Positions 5,056 through 11,379 of a DNA stretch of 11,380 bases are shown here, piece after piece. Position numbers and translations under genes: made by a program. Source of the stretch: Nanobdellota archaeon (GTDB lineage: Archaea > Nanobdellota > Nanobdellia > Woesearchaeales > GW2011-AR15); the NCBI GenBank assembly GCA_018815145.1, contig JAHIYL010000195.1, positions 1 through 11,380 on the forward strand, read 5' to 3'. The notes below the pieces were generated by a model. It was not told the DNA's origin. It did not search any database and saw only the letters and a program-made list of their open reading frames with translations. Each line of letters begins with the position of its first letter. Position 1 is the stretch's first letter.

Positions 5056-6534
5056 ATGAGAGAGAAAATATTTGCTATGTTGATGATTCTTTGTTTAATA
5101 GTTGTTGGATGTGGTACACCTGCAGCTGAACCAGCGGCACCTGCAGGATCAAGTGGAGAAAGTGAGGAACCAGTTGCATTACCCACAGCATTGGATCCAA
5201 ACTTGGTAGGTATTTTTTCTGCATCAGATACTTATGGAATATGTATGGATGAATGTGTTAATAATGTAGATGCAGATGGAAAAATGCCTGACGGAACTGA
5301 TGTTCGCTTTTGTTACCATAAATGTTTTATTGGTGCATGTGAAGAAATGGGCCTGAGTAGCGAGACTGTCAAAAGCGTTGATGATGGAGGAGATATTACA
5401 ATAAAATGTCTCCTTGATGCAGAATATCTTTTTCCAAATACAATGTTTGAATATGAATTGTATACTAATGCTGATTCTGCCTGGTGCGATGCATCCTGCA
5501 ATTATAAAAACTCTGAAAATCCAGAAGTGTGTTATGGCAAGTGTATGTTATGTGAAATCACTGTTAATAAAAATGCCAATTCAGAAGACTGTGGATATTT
5601 AGGGAATGTTGATGAAGAAGGACTTTTAAAAACTTTATCAGAATATAGAGAAATGATAGAACTTCCAGGTGTTTCTGATATAACAGAACATATGCTTAGA
5701 GTCTTTGCAGCAAATTACTATGGAGGATTTGACTATACCAAAGCAACTGAAGCTTTAAAAACGTGGGATAGAATAAGAAAGGTTGTCTATTTATTCAAAT
5801 ATGCTCAAAATTTTGCAGGAGAACCATCTGGTGAAGTACCTGTAATTGGGGTTACTCAGTATTCAGCTGATGATCAAAATGAGATAATGAGGGATATGAG
5901 AAATGCTGCAAAATTCCCTGAAGCAGGTAAAGATGTGTTAAAGACAGTTCTTGATGTTGGTCCAGGAACCTCATTTTCAGAATCAAATCCTGAGGACGGT
6001 TGGTTAATTTTTGCCACTGATATTAAAGCGAGTGATTACCTTTCAGGTGTCCCCGTCAACAATCAACAGGAAATTGATAGTTGGGATGAGAGTATAACTG
6101 AAGAATTTCCAACAGTCCTTTTCAGCCTACCTGTTCAATTAATTGATGCTGATAATAAGTTCGACCAAGTCAGAGTTATAAATCCTTCACCTGAAGGAGT
6201 TGATCAAGTTATTAGGAGGTCTATTCCTATAGCTCAAGAAGAATTTATTTTAGCGACTAATCTTGAGTATTTGACTAAGGCTTCTGAGGATGATGTTTTA
6301 TCAGAAATTGCATTGTATGAAAGTGCTATGGATCTTCCAGGATATAGTGTGGAAAGAGAAAAAATGAAAATTGATGACATTTTTAGCACGTATAAAATAA
6401 GGACAATTTATAATGCATTTTCATGTGCGAGTAGCATAATTGATGATGGAATAATAGTGCATTATAAAGGTGCACCAGCAGATGGTAATTTAGATGATTA
6501 CTGCTATTTGGTGTATAAGGTTACAAGAAATTAG
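5056..6534 (+). CDS. large Cys-rich lipoprotein with duplicated CxxxC modules, function unknown
   Basis: A 492-residue product with a lipoprotein signal (Arg2, Lys4, hydrophobic core 5-17, lipobox V-V-G-C with Cys19) followed by an Ala/Pro/Glu/Ser linker to about residue 46. Residues 60-180 hold twelve Cys in two similar modules: C63-x3-C67 ... C86-Y-H-K-C90 ... C95, and C144-x3-C148 ... C159-Y-G-K-C163-x2-C166, with C118 and C179 beside them. The last two Cys are 457 and 483. The even total suits disulfide pairing outside the cell. A second duplication pairs residues 186-217 with 411-443, each with a central Y-x8-LPG-x-S pattern (Tyr197 and Tyr421), flanking a domain at about 218-410 that I cannot assign. 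The gene is richer in ATA/ATT, TTA and GAA codons than the neighbouring exporter and pilus genes, so a different history is possible. It stands alone with its own promoter. Confidence 0.88.
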   Translation: MREKIFAMLMILCLIVVGCGTPAAEPAAPAGSSGESEEPVALPTALDPNLVGIFSASDTYGICMDECVNNVDADGKMPDGTDVRFCYHKCFIGACEEMGLSSETVKSVDDGGDITIKCLLDAEYLFPNTMFEYELYTNADSAWCDASCNYKNSENPEVCYGKCMLCEITVNKNANSEDCGYLGNVDEEGLLKTLSEYREMIELPGVSDITEHMLRVFAANYYGGFDYTKATEALKTWDRIRKVVYLFKYAQNFAGEPSGEVPVIGVTQYSADDQNEIMRDMRNAAKFPEAGKDVLKTVLDVGPGTSFSESNPEDGWLIFATDIKASDYLSGVPVNNQQEIDSWDESITEEFPTVLFSLPVQLIDADNKFDQVRVINPSPEGVDQVIRRSIPIAQEEFILATNLEYLTKASEDDVLSEIALYESAMDLPGYSVEREKMKIDDIFSTYKIRTIYNAFSCASSIIDDGIIVHYKGAPADGNLDDYCYLVYKVTRN

Positions 6535-6583
6535 GTCCATTACAAAAATTTCTTCACTAATTTTATACAAAATAGCAATGCAC

Positions 6584-6589
6584 TTTTTT
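6584..6589 (+). terminator. T-rich terminator candidate after the large lipoprotein gene
   Basis: A run of six T about 50 nt beyond the stop, following another T-rich stretch (TTTTATAC near 6561), is the type of tract that ends archaeal transcripts. No clear hairpin precedes it. Nothing else is supported between 6535 and the tRNA gene. Confidence 0.3.
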
Positions 6590-6686
6590 GATCAACCTGA
6601 AGTGGATTTCGTGCTTCTCACTCAAGCCCACAAAATAAAGTACTTTCTAATGATTGATTTTGACATCATTGGTCAATATGGATGAC

Positions 6687-6691
6687 AAAAA
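6687..6691 (-). terminator. oligo-T terminator of the tRNA gene
   Basis: On the minus strand the tRNA 3' end is followed, after 8 nt that include TTCTTTAC, by TTTTT (6691 down to 6687), an adequate archaeal stop signal for a short stable RNA. Confidence 0.45.
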
Positions 6692-6699
6692 GTAAAGAA

Positions 6700-6774
6700 C
6701 GCGTCCGAGGAGATTCGAACTCCCGGCCTTTGCCTTAGGAGGGCACTGCTCTATCCAAACTGAGCTACGGACGC
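6700..6774 (-). tRNA. tRNA-Arg (anticodon CCT)
   Basis: The minus strand folds as a complete cloverleaf. There is a perfect 7-bp acceptor stem (GCGTCCG/CGGACGC), a 4-bp D stem (GCTC/GAGC) with GG in the loop, an anticodon arm GTGCC-CTCCTAA-GGCAA, a five-base variable loop AGGCC, and a T arm GGGAG-TTCGAAT-CTCCT. The anticodon at positions 34-36 is CCT, which reads the Arg codon AGG, common in this window. The discriminator base is G (6700) and CCA is not encoded. The first anticodon-stem pair (27-43) would be a G-A mismatch, leaving four pairs. There is no intron. The gene is transcribed away from the pilus-like operon. Confidence 0.95.
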
Positions 6775-6798
6775 ATAGGATGTAGGAAAATCCATTGA

Positions 6799-6808
6799 TT
6801 TTTAAAAG
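6799..6808 (-). promoter_or_regulatory. TATA box of the tRNA-Arg gene
   Basis: On the minus strand CTTTTAAAAA lies with its centre about 29 nt upstream of the tRNA 5' end at 6774, the usual position for an archaeal TATA box serving a tRNA with a very short leader. Confidence 0.5.
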
Positions 6809-6846
6809 ATTTGCCTTTTTTTGGACTATTTTTGCATTCCGAAAAG

Positions 6847-6855
6847 ATTAAATAC
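6847..6855 (+). promoter_or_regulatory. TATA box of the pilus-like assembly operon
   Basis: TTAAATA at 6848-6854, preceded by GAAAAGA (BRE-like), predicts a start near 6877. That gives a leader of about 17 nt that contains a GGGGAG ribosome site. This promoter therefore differs from the three leaderless ones in the window. Confidence 0.6.
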
Positions 6856-6884
6856 TTATTGACTCTTATCCAATTAATAAAAAA

Positions 6885-6890
6885 GGGGAG
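6885..6890 (+). promoter_or_regulatory. ribosome binding site of the secretion ATPase gene
   Basis: GGGGAG stands 3 nt before ATG 6894. A similar GGGGGGAG occurs ahead of the small membrane-protein gene at the end of this operon (10469-10476). Confidence 0.55.
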
Positions 6891-6893
6891 AAA

Positions 6894-8450
6894 ATGCCGG
6901 AAAACCAACCAAAATTCCAGATAGACACAAGACCTGAAATAATCGATCTGCCAAGTATGGCTGACAGGACGGTCATCGACGTAAGGTATTCTTTGTTAAA
7001 ACCATATGCATCTGCACACATCTTCTGGAACAAAGAGATGAATGAACTGGTCTATCATGTCGAAGAACCGGAACTTACTCCTGCTGAGCATGAAGTGCTG
7101 AGGCTTATTCTCCTTGCTCTTGAAGAGATGATCAACATAAGCTATTCAAATGCCAGCAAGATGAATATGGTCATAACATATCTTGAAAAGAATGTACAGG
7201 CAATCCTGATTGAACTTGGCACCAAGGTCTCTGTAGAGACATATCTGAAGCTCATGTACTACATATTCAGGAATTCTGTGGGACTTAATAGGATTGAACC
7301 ATTGCTGCATGACTATTATATTGAAGACATTGAATGCAATGGACTGAATTTCCCGATATACATTGTGCATAGAAAATATGAGAACCTGAAGACAAATATT
7401 ATCTATACCAATCCTCAGGAAAGCACGGATTTTGTCGAGAAACTCGCCCAGAAGACAGGAAGGTATGTGTCCTATGCAAAACCGCTCCTTGACGGAACCC
7501 TTCCTGACGGAAGCAGGGTCAATGCAACCTATTCTTCAGATATCACAACCAGGGGACCTACTTTCACAATCAGAAAATTCACCAAGGATCCTCTGACTCC
7601 AATCCATCTTATCAGGAGCAGGACTGCTCCGGCTGAAGTTTTTGCATATCTTTGGATAGCTATAGAACATAAGAAGAATATCATTGTGGTCGGAGAGACA
7701 GCTTCCGGAAAGACGACATTTCTGAACGCAATCCTCTCCTTCATCCCTTCAGAAGCCAGGATCTGTTCAATCGAAGATACCAGGGAACTCAATCTTGCAC
7801 ATGAAAACTGGCTTCCTTCAGTCACAAGGACCGGTTTTGGCATCCCTGACCTTCAGGGAAAAGAATATGGAGAGATATCACTCTTTGATCTTCTGAGAGA
7901 GAGCTTCAGACAAAACCCTGATTACGTTATCGTCGGAGAAATCAGGGGTAAAGAAGCATTTGTACTGTTCCAAGGCATGGCGAGCGGCCATCCGTCATTT
8001 GGAACATTCCACGCCGGAAGTGTGGAAACTCTTGTCAGGAGGCTTGAGACACCACCTATCAACCTGTCCCCTTCCCTGATAGAGTCACTGGATATTGTCT
8101 GTGTGATGTCGCATCTCAAGGAAACTGATAAAAACATAAGAAGAATGAAAGAATTGGTCGAGATAACCGGTAAGCAGAAGGAGATTGGAAAAGTCGAACA
8201 GAATATGCCTTTTGAATGGGATCCGGTCCATGACAGGATTGTCAGCAAATCATATCCGACAGTATTTCAGAAAATCAGCAAAGAATCAGGACAGGAGATT
8301 GACAAGCTAAACAAAGAACTCCAGGTGAGGACAATGCTCCTGAACAAGATTGCTGAAACACAAATATCAGATTTCAAAGAGATCAATGAGATTATCAAGG
8401 GATATTATGTCAACAAAGTCAAGGTTCTGAGGAGTTTTGGTCTGATATGA
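6894..8450 (+). CDS. archaeal type II/IV secretion ATPase (ArlI/FlaI-GspE family)
   Basis: A 518-residue hexameric secretion ATPase that would drive assembly of a type IV pilus-like filament from the cytoplasmic face. An N-terminal region (1-130) leads into a domain with IEPLLHDYYIEDIECNG (134-150), the family's usual entry to the catalytic part. Then come Walker A GETASGKTT (267-275), the Asp box IEDTREL (293-299), Walker B DYVIVGEIRG with Glu349 (343-352), and the His box GHPSFGTFHAG (365-375). All key residues are present. The wording GETASGKTT and GEIRG is typical of archaeal FlaI/ArlI and related pilus ATPases. Residues 440-518 form a long charged, helical C-terminal extension. No archaellin, pilin or other arl gene is visible, so I do not assign the archaellum specifically. 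The stop overlaps the start of the next gene (ATGA at 8447-8450). Confidence 0.93.
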   Translation: MPENQPKFQIDTRPEIIDLPSMADRTVIDVRYSLLKPYASAHIFWNKEMNELVYHVEEPELTPAEHEVLRLILLALEEMINISYSNASKMNMVITYLEKNVQAILIELGTKVSVETYLKLMYYIFRNSVGLNRIEPLLHDYYIEDIECNGLNFPIYIVHRKYENLKTNIIYTNPQESTDFVEKLAQKTGRYVSYAKPLLDGTLPDGSRVNATYSSDITTRGPTFTIRKFTKDPLTPIHLIRSRTAPAEVFAYLWIAIEHKKNIIVVGETASGKTTFLNAILSFIPSEARICSIEDTRELNLAHENWLPSVTRTGFGIPDLQGKEYGEISLFDLLRESFRQNPDYVIVGEIRGKEAFVLFQGMASGHPSFGTFHAGSVETLVRRLETPPINLSPSLIESLDIVCVMSHLKETDKNIRRMKELVEITGKQKEIGKVEQNMPFEWDPVHDRIVSKSYPTVFQKISKESGQEIDKLNKELQVRTMLLNKIAETQISDFKEINEIIKGYYVNKVKVLRSFGLI

Positions 8451-8662
8451 ACAAATTGGATAAGATTGAGGATAATCTAAAGAAGATAACTATGCTGTCA
8501 GAACTGTATGACGACCTTTTGGAACGGGGCATTGCGTCAGAAGAAGAGCTTGAAATAACAAAAGCCAAAGCAAAAGTGGCAAAGCAGGAAAAACTGAGGC
8601 TCATCTTTGAGAACCACAAGCTCATATCAGAATCCATTGAAAAGACCCAAAATGAAGCATGA
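8447..8662 (+). CDS. small coiled-coil protein between secretion ATPase and platform protein
   Basis: A 71-residue, Lys/Glu-rich protein without Cys, signal peptide or membrane segment. Nearly all of it is predicted by eye to be helical: residues 1-25 and 30-68 show heptad-like spacing of Leu, Ile and Ala, broken by the RGIAS turn at about 27-31. It overlaps the ATPase by ATGA and the platform gene by 11 nt, so all three are likely translated together. I recognise no family. A role as a linker or regulator between ATPase and platform is inferred only from position. Confidence 0.75.
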   Translation: MNKLDKIEDNLKKITMLSELYDDLLERGIASEEELEITKAKAKVAKQEKLRLIFENHKLISESIEKTQNEA

Positions 8663-10469
8663 TTCACATTATTACAGCAATATAATAGGAAGCTTTCTTG
8701 AAGAGATCAGAACTTATGAATCTTACAGAAAAGAGCTATTTGAAAATCTTTCCACACTTGACAAACAGTATCAGCGGGGAGATTTCACCTACAAAAAATA
8801 TAATGAACTGAAGAATGACCTATTGTTTGACAAGACAAAAGATGAGTTCATGCTCTACTATGACTCATATATCAATTCTCTTTTCATAAAACTTGAATAT
8901 TTCAACACAAAGCTCCTCGAATTGACTTATAATGACAGTGAATTCAAAAAACTGCATATCAACAAAAAGATCCTGTCAAGAAGCAGCACTCTTGTAAAAA
9001 AATTACCCAGCATTGATTTTGAAAAAAGATATGCTCCAAAAGAACCTCCAAAAAAAGATATTGATGACAATCTCATATCCATATCCGTCGGAAAAGACAA
9101 AGACCTGGCTCTGATAGAGCAGGTTACCGGTGGAAAGATCGACATAAAATATGGAGAACCTCCTGCCAGACCCGATTATATTGGAAGCAAATTGGATCTG
9201 AACCTGCAGGTGCCAAGACCGGAATCAAAAAGAGATATCCGGATTCCCGGACCAAAGAATCTTGGTCCTCTAAGGAATCTTATCTATGCACTGCAATCCA
9301 AGGAAAAACCATTCCTTGACAGCCTGCAAAAGGATGATAAGATCACCATCGGAACATTTCTAAGCAAGGATTTCTTCAAGTACCTATTCAATAAAGAAGA
9401 TAAAAAAGATCAATTCATATCAAAAGAAACCCAGCTCTCAACCACAATATTCACGCTTCATGATCAGAGTGTTGGTGATATTATGGATGAAGATCTCAAA
9501 GGAGTGCTTGACCCATATCTGTTGGAAAAACAGGTCAAAGAGATCAAGAACCTTATCAAGCTCAAGGAGACTACTGTATATAAACCCAGTTCACTAGGAT
9601 ACTACGCAAATATCAGCGTACGAAAGCTATCAATTTTCTTTATTGAGCGTTTCCCCCCATTTTTCAGAAGCCTGTACCGGGCGCTGAGATTTTCAAACAT
9701 AAAAATATTGTCAAGCACATATATCAATATTATGTTCCTCCTCACAATCGTGTCCTTTTTGATCACTGTCCCTTTATTGGGGATAATCTTTTCTATGCAG
9801 GGAACAAGTATAGGCATAAACATAGCAAAAACCCTGTTTGTCTCAGTCTTCATGGCATGTTCGATGTTCTTTGGCATGTATTACTATCCATTCATGATGA
9901 TTGGCAGCAGGAAAAGAAGCATAAATTCAAATCTTCCTTTTGCAATCGATCATATGTCGTCAATCGTCGCTTCAGGAGTTCCTCCAACCACAATGTTCAA
10001 GCTCCTTTCAGCCTCAAAAGAATATGGTGAGATCTCATCTGAGATGGAAAAGGTGTCAAACTATATAGAAGTTTTTGGATATGATGTCCTGACAGCTATA
10101 AGAGCAGTTGCAATCAACACACCTTCAGAAGATTTCAAGGAATTCTTCAATGGGCTTGTATCTACAATAGAGACCGGAGGGGATCTGAAGCACTATCTTG
10201 AATCAAAATCAAAAGATGCTCTTTTGCATTACAGGCTTGAACGGCAGAAATATATAGAGTCAATCTCAACCTACTCAGACCTCTACACAGGTGTCCTCAT
10301 CGCTGCACCGCTCTTCTTTGTCACTGCACTCTCTTTGATCAGCATGCTGGGCGGACAGGTCGGAGGCTTGGATGTGAGTGTCTTGATGGCCATGGGAACA
10401 TATCTAGTGATTCCCGGACTCAATGTATTGTTCATCATTTTCCTGGAACTGAACCAGCCTGGGATATAG
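8652..10469 (+). CDS. T2SSF (FlaJ/TadC-like) assembly platform protein with long cytoplasmic N-terminus
   Basis: A 605-residue protein that would act as the membrane platform for the secretion ATPase. Residues 1-350 are hydrophilic. About 20-60 is a helical stretch with a SHOCT-like pattern (LDKQYQRGDFTYKKYNELK, 36-54), followed by a Pro-rich segment near 190-225. Hydrophobic segments lie at about 356-381 and 390-417. The T2SSF domain (PF00482) follows at about 427-555, with the typical start LPFAIDHMSSIVASGVPP and ETGGDLKHYLESKS, and two more membrane segments lie at about 544-566 and 577-600. Only one T2SSF domain is evident, whereas archaellar FlaJ proteins usually have two. ATG 8652 lies in the 3' end of the coiled-coil gene (11-nt overlap); the in-frame TTG at 8607 would overlap further and is less likely. 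No strong ribosome site is seen, in line with coupled translation. Confidence 0.88.
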   Translation: MKHDSHYYSNIIGSFLEEIRTYESYRKELFENLSTLDKQYQRGDFTYKKYNELKNDLLFDKTKDEFMLYYDSYINSLFIKLEYFNTKLLELTYNDSEFKKLHINKKILSRSSTLVKKLPSIDFEKRYAPKEPPKKDIDDNLISISVGKDKDLALIEQVTGGKIDIKYGEPPARPDYIGSKLDLNLQVPRPESKRDIRIPGPKNLGPLRNLIYALQSKEKPFLDSLQKDDKITIGTFLSKDFFKYLFNKEDKKDQFISKETQLSTTIFTLHDQSVGDIMDEDLKGVLDPYLLEKQVKEIKNLIKLKETTVYKPSSLGYYANISVRKLSIFFIERFPPFFRSLYRALRFSNIKILSSTYINIMFLLTIVSFLITVPLLGIIFSMQGTSIGINIAKTLFVSVFMACSMFFGMYYYPFMMIGSRKRSINSNLPFAIDHMSSIVASGVPPTTMFKLLSASKEYGEISSEMEKVSNYIEVFGYDVLTAIRAVAINTPSEDFKEFFNGLVSTIETGGDLKHYLESKSKDALLHYRLERQKYIESISTYSDLYTGVLIAAPLFFVTALSLISMLGGQVGGLDVSVLMAMGTYLVIPGLNVLFIIFLELNQPGI

Positions 10470-10476
10470 GGGGGAG
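10469..10476 (+). promoter_or_regulatory. G-rich ribosome binding site for the small membrane-protein gene
   Basis: GGGGGGAG begins on the last base of the platform gene's stop codon and ends 11 nt before ATG 10488. The spacing is long but the sequence resembles the site before the ATPase gene. It suggests that the small gene belongs to the same transcript. Confidence 0.4.
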
Positions 10477-10487
10477 AAATTGATTAG

Positions 10488-10784
10488 ATGTCCAAAAGAA
10501 ATATTTTCACAATCATTGCTTTTTTACCTTTAACATGGTATATTTTTACAGTCATTTATTTTGTCTTAAGAATAAAACAAGGAGTATTTGTAAGTCCATT
10601 TGATATTGGTTTTATTTTACTATATATTATTATTATTCCAACAATAGCAGTATTTTTAAAACATATTTTCAACGAAAAATGGAATTTGTCCAAAAAAATT
10701 ATGTACTCTATGATGATTTTATTTCTAAACGTTTCCCTTATACCCAAACTTTTTATTGTATTCCTTATGGTCAATTATATCTAA
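10488..10784 (+). CDS. small hypothetical membrane protein
   Basis: A 98-residue hydrophobic protein with three likely membrane segments (about 6-28, 40-58 and 68-95) separated by short basic loops (RIKQG near 28-32, KKIM near 69-72). It has no recognisable family. It starts 18 nt after the platform gene with a G-rich ribosome site, so co-transcription with the pilus-like operon is plausible. Its base composition is much more AT-rich than the preceding operon and resembles the toxin-antitoxin region. The last 60 nt, coding the third hydrophobic segment, are antisense to the C-terminal codons of the toxin gene. It could be an accessory part of the assembly machine or an unrelated recent arrival. 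Confidence 0.6.
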   Translation: MSKRNIFTIIAFLPLTWYIFTVIYFVLRIKQGVFVSPFDIGFILLYIIIIPTIAVFLKHIFNEKWNLSKKIMYSMMILFLNVSLIPKLFIVFLMVNYI

Positions 10785-11084
10785 AACAAACGCAATAATA
10801 TGGATTTCTGAATCATCATTAGTCAATGAATAAAGCATTCTCCAATAATTGGGAAGCTCTACTCTAAATAGATTTTTTACATTGTAATTTACTATGTATT
10901 CACCAGGAATTCTATCTTTGGAGATTGGATTTCCATAGTGAATATTCACCTTAATTAACTCAACCTTTTTGTTGATAGCATTTAGTATCGAATTATCAAT
11001 TTTTGAGTGTGGTGCACGTTCATTTAGGTATCTATACACTTCTTCAGCTTCGGATGAAAGAATTAACCTAACTGGCTTATTCAT
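10725..11084 (-). CDS. RelE/ParE-superfamily toxin
   Basis: A 119-residue basic protein with the RelE/ParE layout: an N-terminal strand (PVRLILSSEAEEVYRYL, 4-20), two helices (about 12-47), then a beta sheet carrying R74, YWRMLYSL (80-87) and IIAFVLDIIDH (96-106), and a C-terminal HKEYNKKFGY (106-115). In RelE/YoeB toxins the Arg/His/Tyr residues at such positions cleave ribosome-bound mRNA; in ParE relatives they do not. Which activity applies here cannot be told. The ATG overlaps the stop of the upstream wHTH gene (ATGA on the minus strand), so antitoxin is made first. It ends in the 3' end of a convergent membrane-protein gene. Closely similar proteins occur in DPANN archaea, from memory. 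Confidence 0.85.
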   Translation of the reverse strand: MNKPVRLILSSEAEEVYRYLNERAPHSKIDNSILNAINKKVELIKVNIHYGNPISKDRIPGEYIVNYNVKNLFRVELPNYWRMLYSLTNDDSEIHIIAFVLDIIDHKEYNKKFGYKGNV

Positions 11085-11350
11085 AATTCTAATCCCTCAC
11101 TTATAGCTTTCCTTAATTTTTTATTGGTATTATTTATCCAAGTTATGCCTTTGAGAGAGACTGCAATCTTGTTGCTCTGCTCCAAATAATTTAATATTAC
11201 CATCAAAGTATTATGATTGACTTGTTTTGGAAGTATTCTTTTCAATTCTGCAACCGTTATTACACTCTCATTCATTCTCTGTAATGTTTTTTCTACCATA
11301 ATTACTGTATTTAATGTTGGAGATGCTCGTTTATGTATTAATTTTGTCAT
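11081..11350 (-). CDS. winged-helix antitoxin of the RelE-type module
   Basis: An 89-residue protein. After an N-terminal arm (MTKLIHKRASPTLNTVIMV), residues 18-69 show a winged helix-turn-helix pattern: helix 1 around VEKTLQRM, helix 2 ITVAELKRILP, recognition helix QVNHNTLMVILNYLEQ (43-58) and a wing KIAVSLKGITWI (61-72). The basic C-terminal helix NTNKKLRKAISEGLEL probably contacts the toxin. It precedes the toxin gene and overlaps it by 4 nt, the usual antitoxin-first order, and would repress its own promoter. ATG 11350 is chosen because the GTG at 11359, which would add three residues, forms part of the GTGAT ribosome site ahead of the ATG. The gene lies near the window edge but is complete. 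Confidence 0.82.
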   Translation of the reverse strand: MTKLIHKRASPTLNTVIMVEKTLQRMNESVITVAELKRILPKQVNHNTLMVILNYLEQSNKIAVSLKGITWINNTNKKLRKAISEGLEL

Positions 11351-11354
11351 AATA

Positions 11355-11359
11355 ATCAC
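11355..11359 (-). promoter_or_regulatory. ribosome binding site of the antitoxin gene
   Basis: GTGAT on the minus strand stands 4 nt before ATG 11350 and matches the archaeal anti-Shine-Dalgarno complement (GGTGAT). It argues against the GTG at 11359 as the start codon. Confidence 0.5.
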
Positions 11360-11365
11360 TTTTAG

Positions 11366-11379
11366 ATATTAATTAATAA
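11366..11379 (-). promoter_or_regulatory. TATA-like promoter and possible operator of the toxin-antitoxin module
   Basis: On the minus strand TTATTAATTAATAT lies about 16-29 nt before ATG 11350, which allows a very short leader. It contains the palindrome TTAATTAA (11368-11375), a plausible site for self-repression by the wHTH antitoxin. The sequence ends at 11380, so further upstream elements cannot be seen. Confidence 0.4.

Noticed and set aside
6494..6685. 63-codon plus-strand frame between the large lipoprotein and the tRNA.
   Set aside because: It overlaps the lipoprotein's 3' end in another frame, has no ribosome site or recognisable protein character, and lies over the terminator region.
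6630..6690. Possible C/D-box small RNA on the minus strand (ATGATGT resembles a C box).
   Set aside because: The C box is imperfect and no matching D box or C'/D' pair at suitable spacing was found.
6894..10469. Calling the pilus-like operon a full archaellum locus.
   Set aside because: No archaellin, ArlF/G/H or chemotaxis genes are present, and the platform protein departs from FlaJ. Only a type IV filament-like assembly role is supported.
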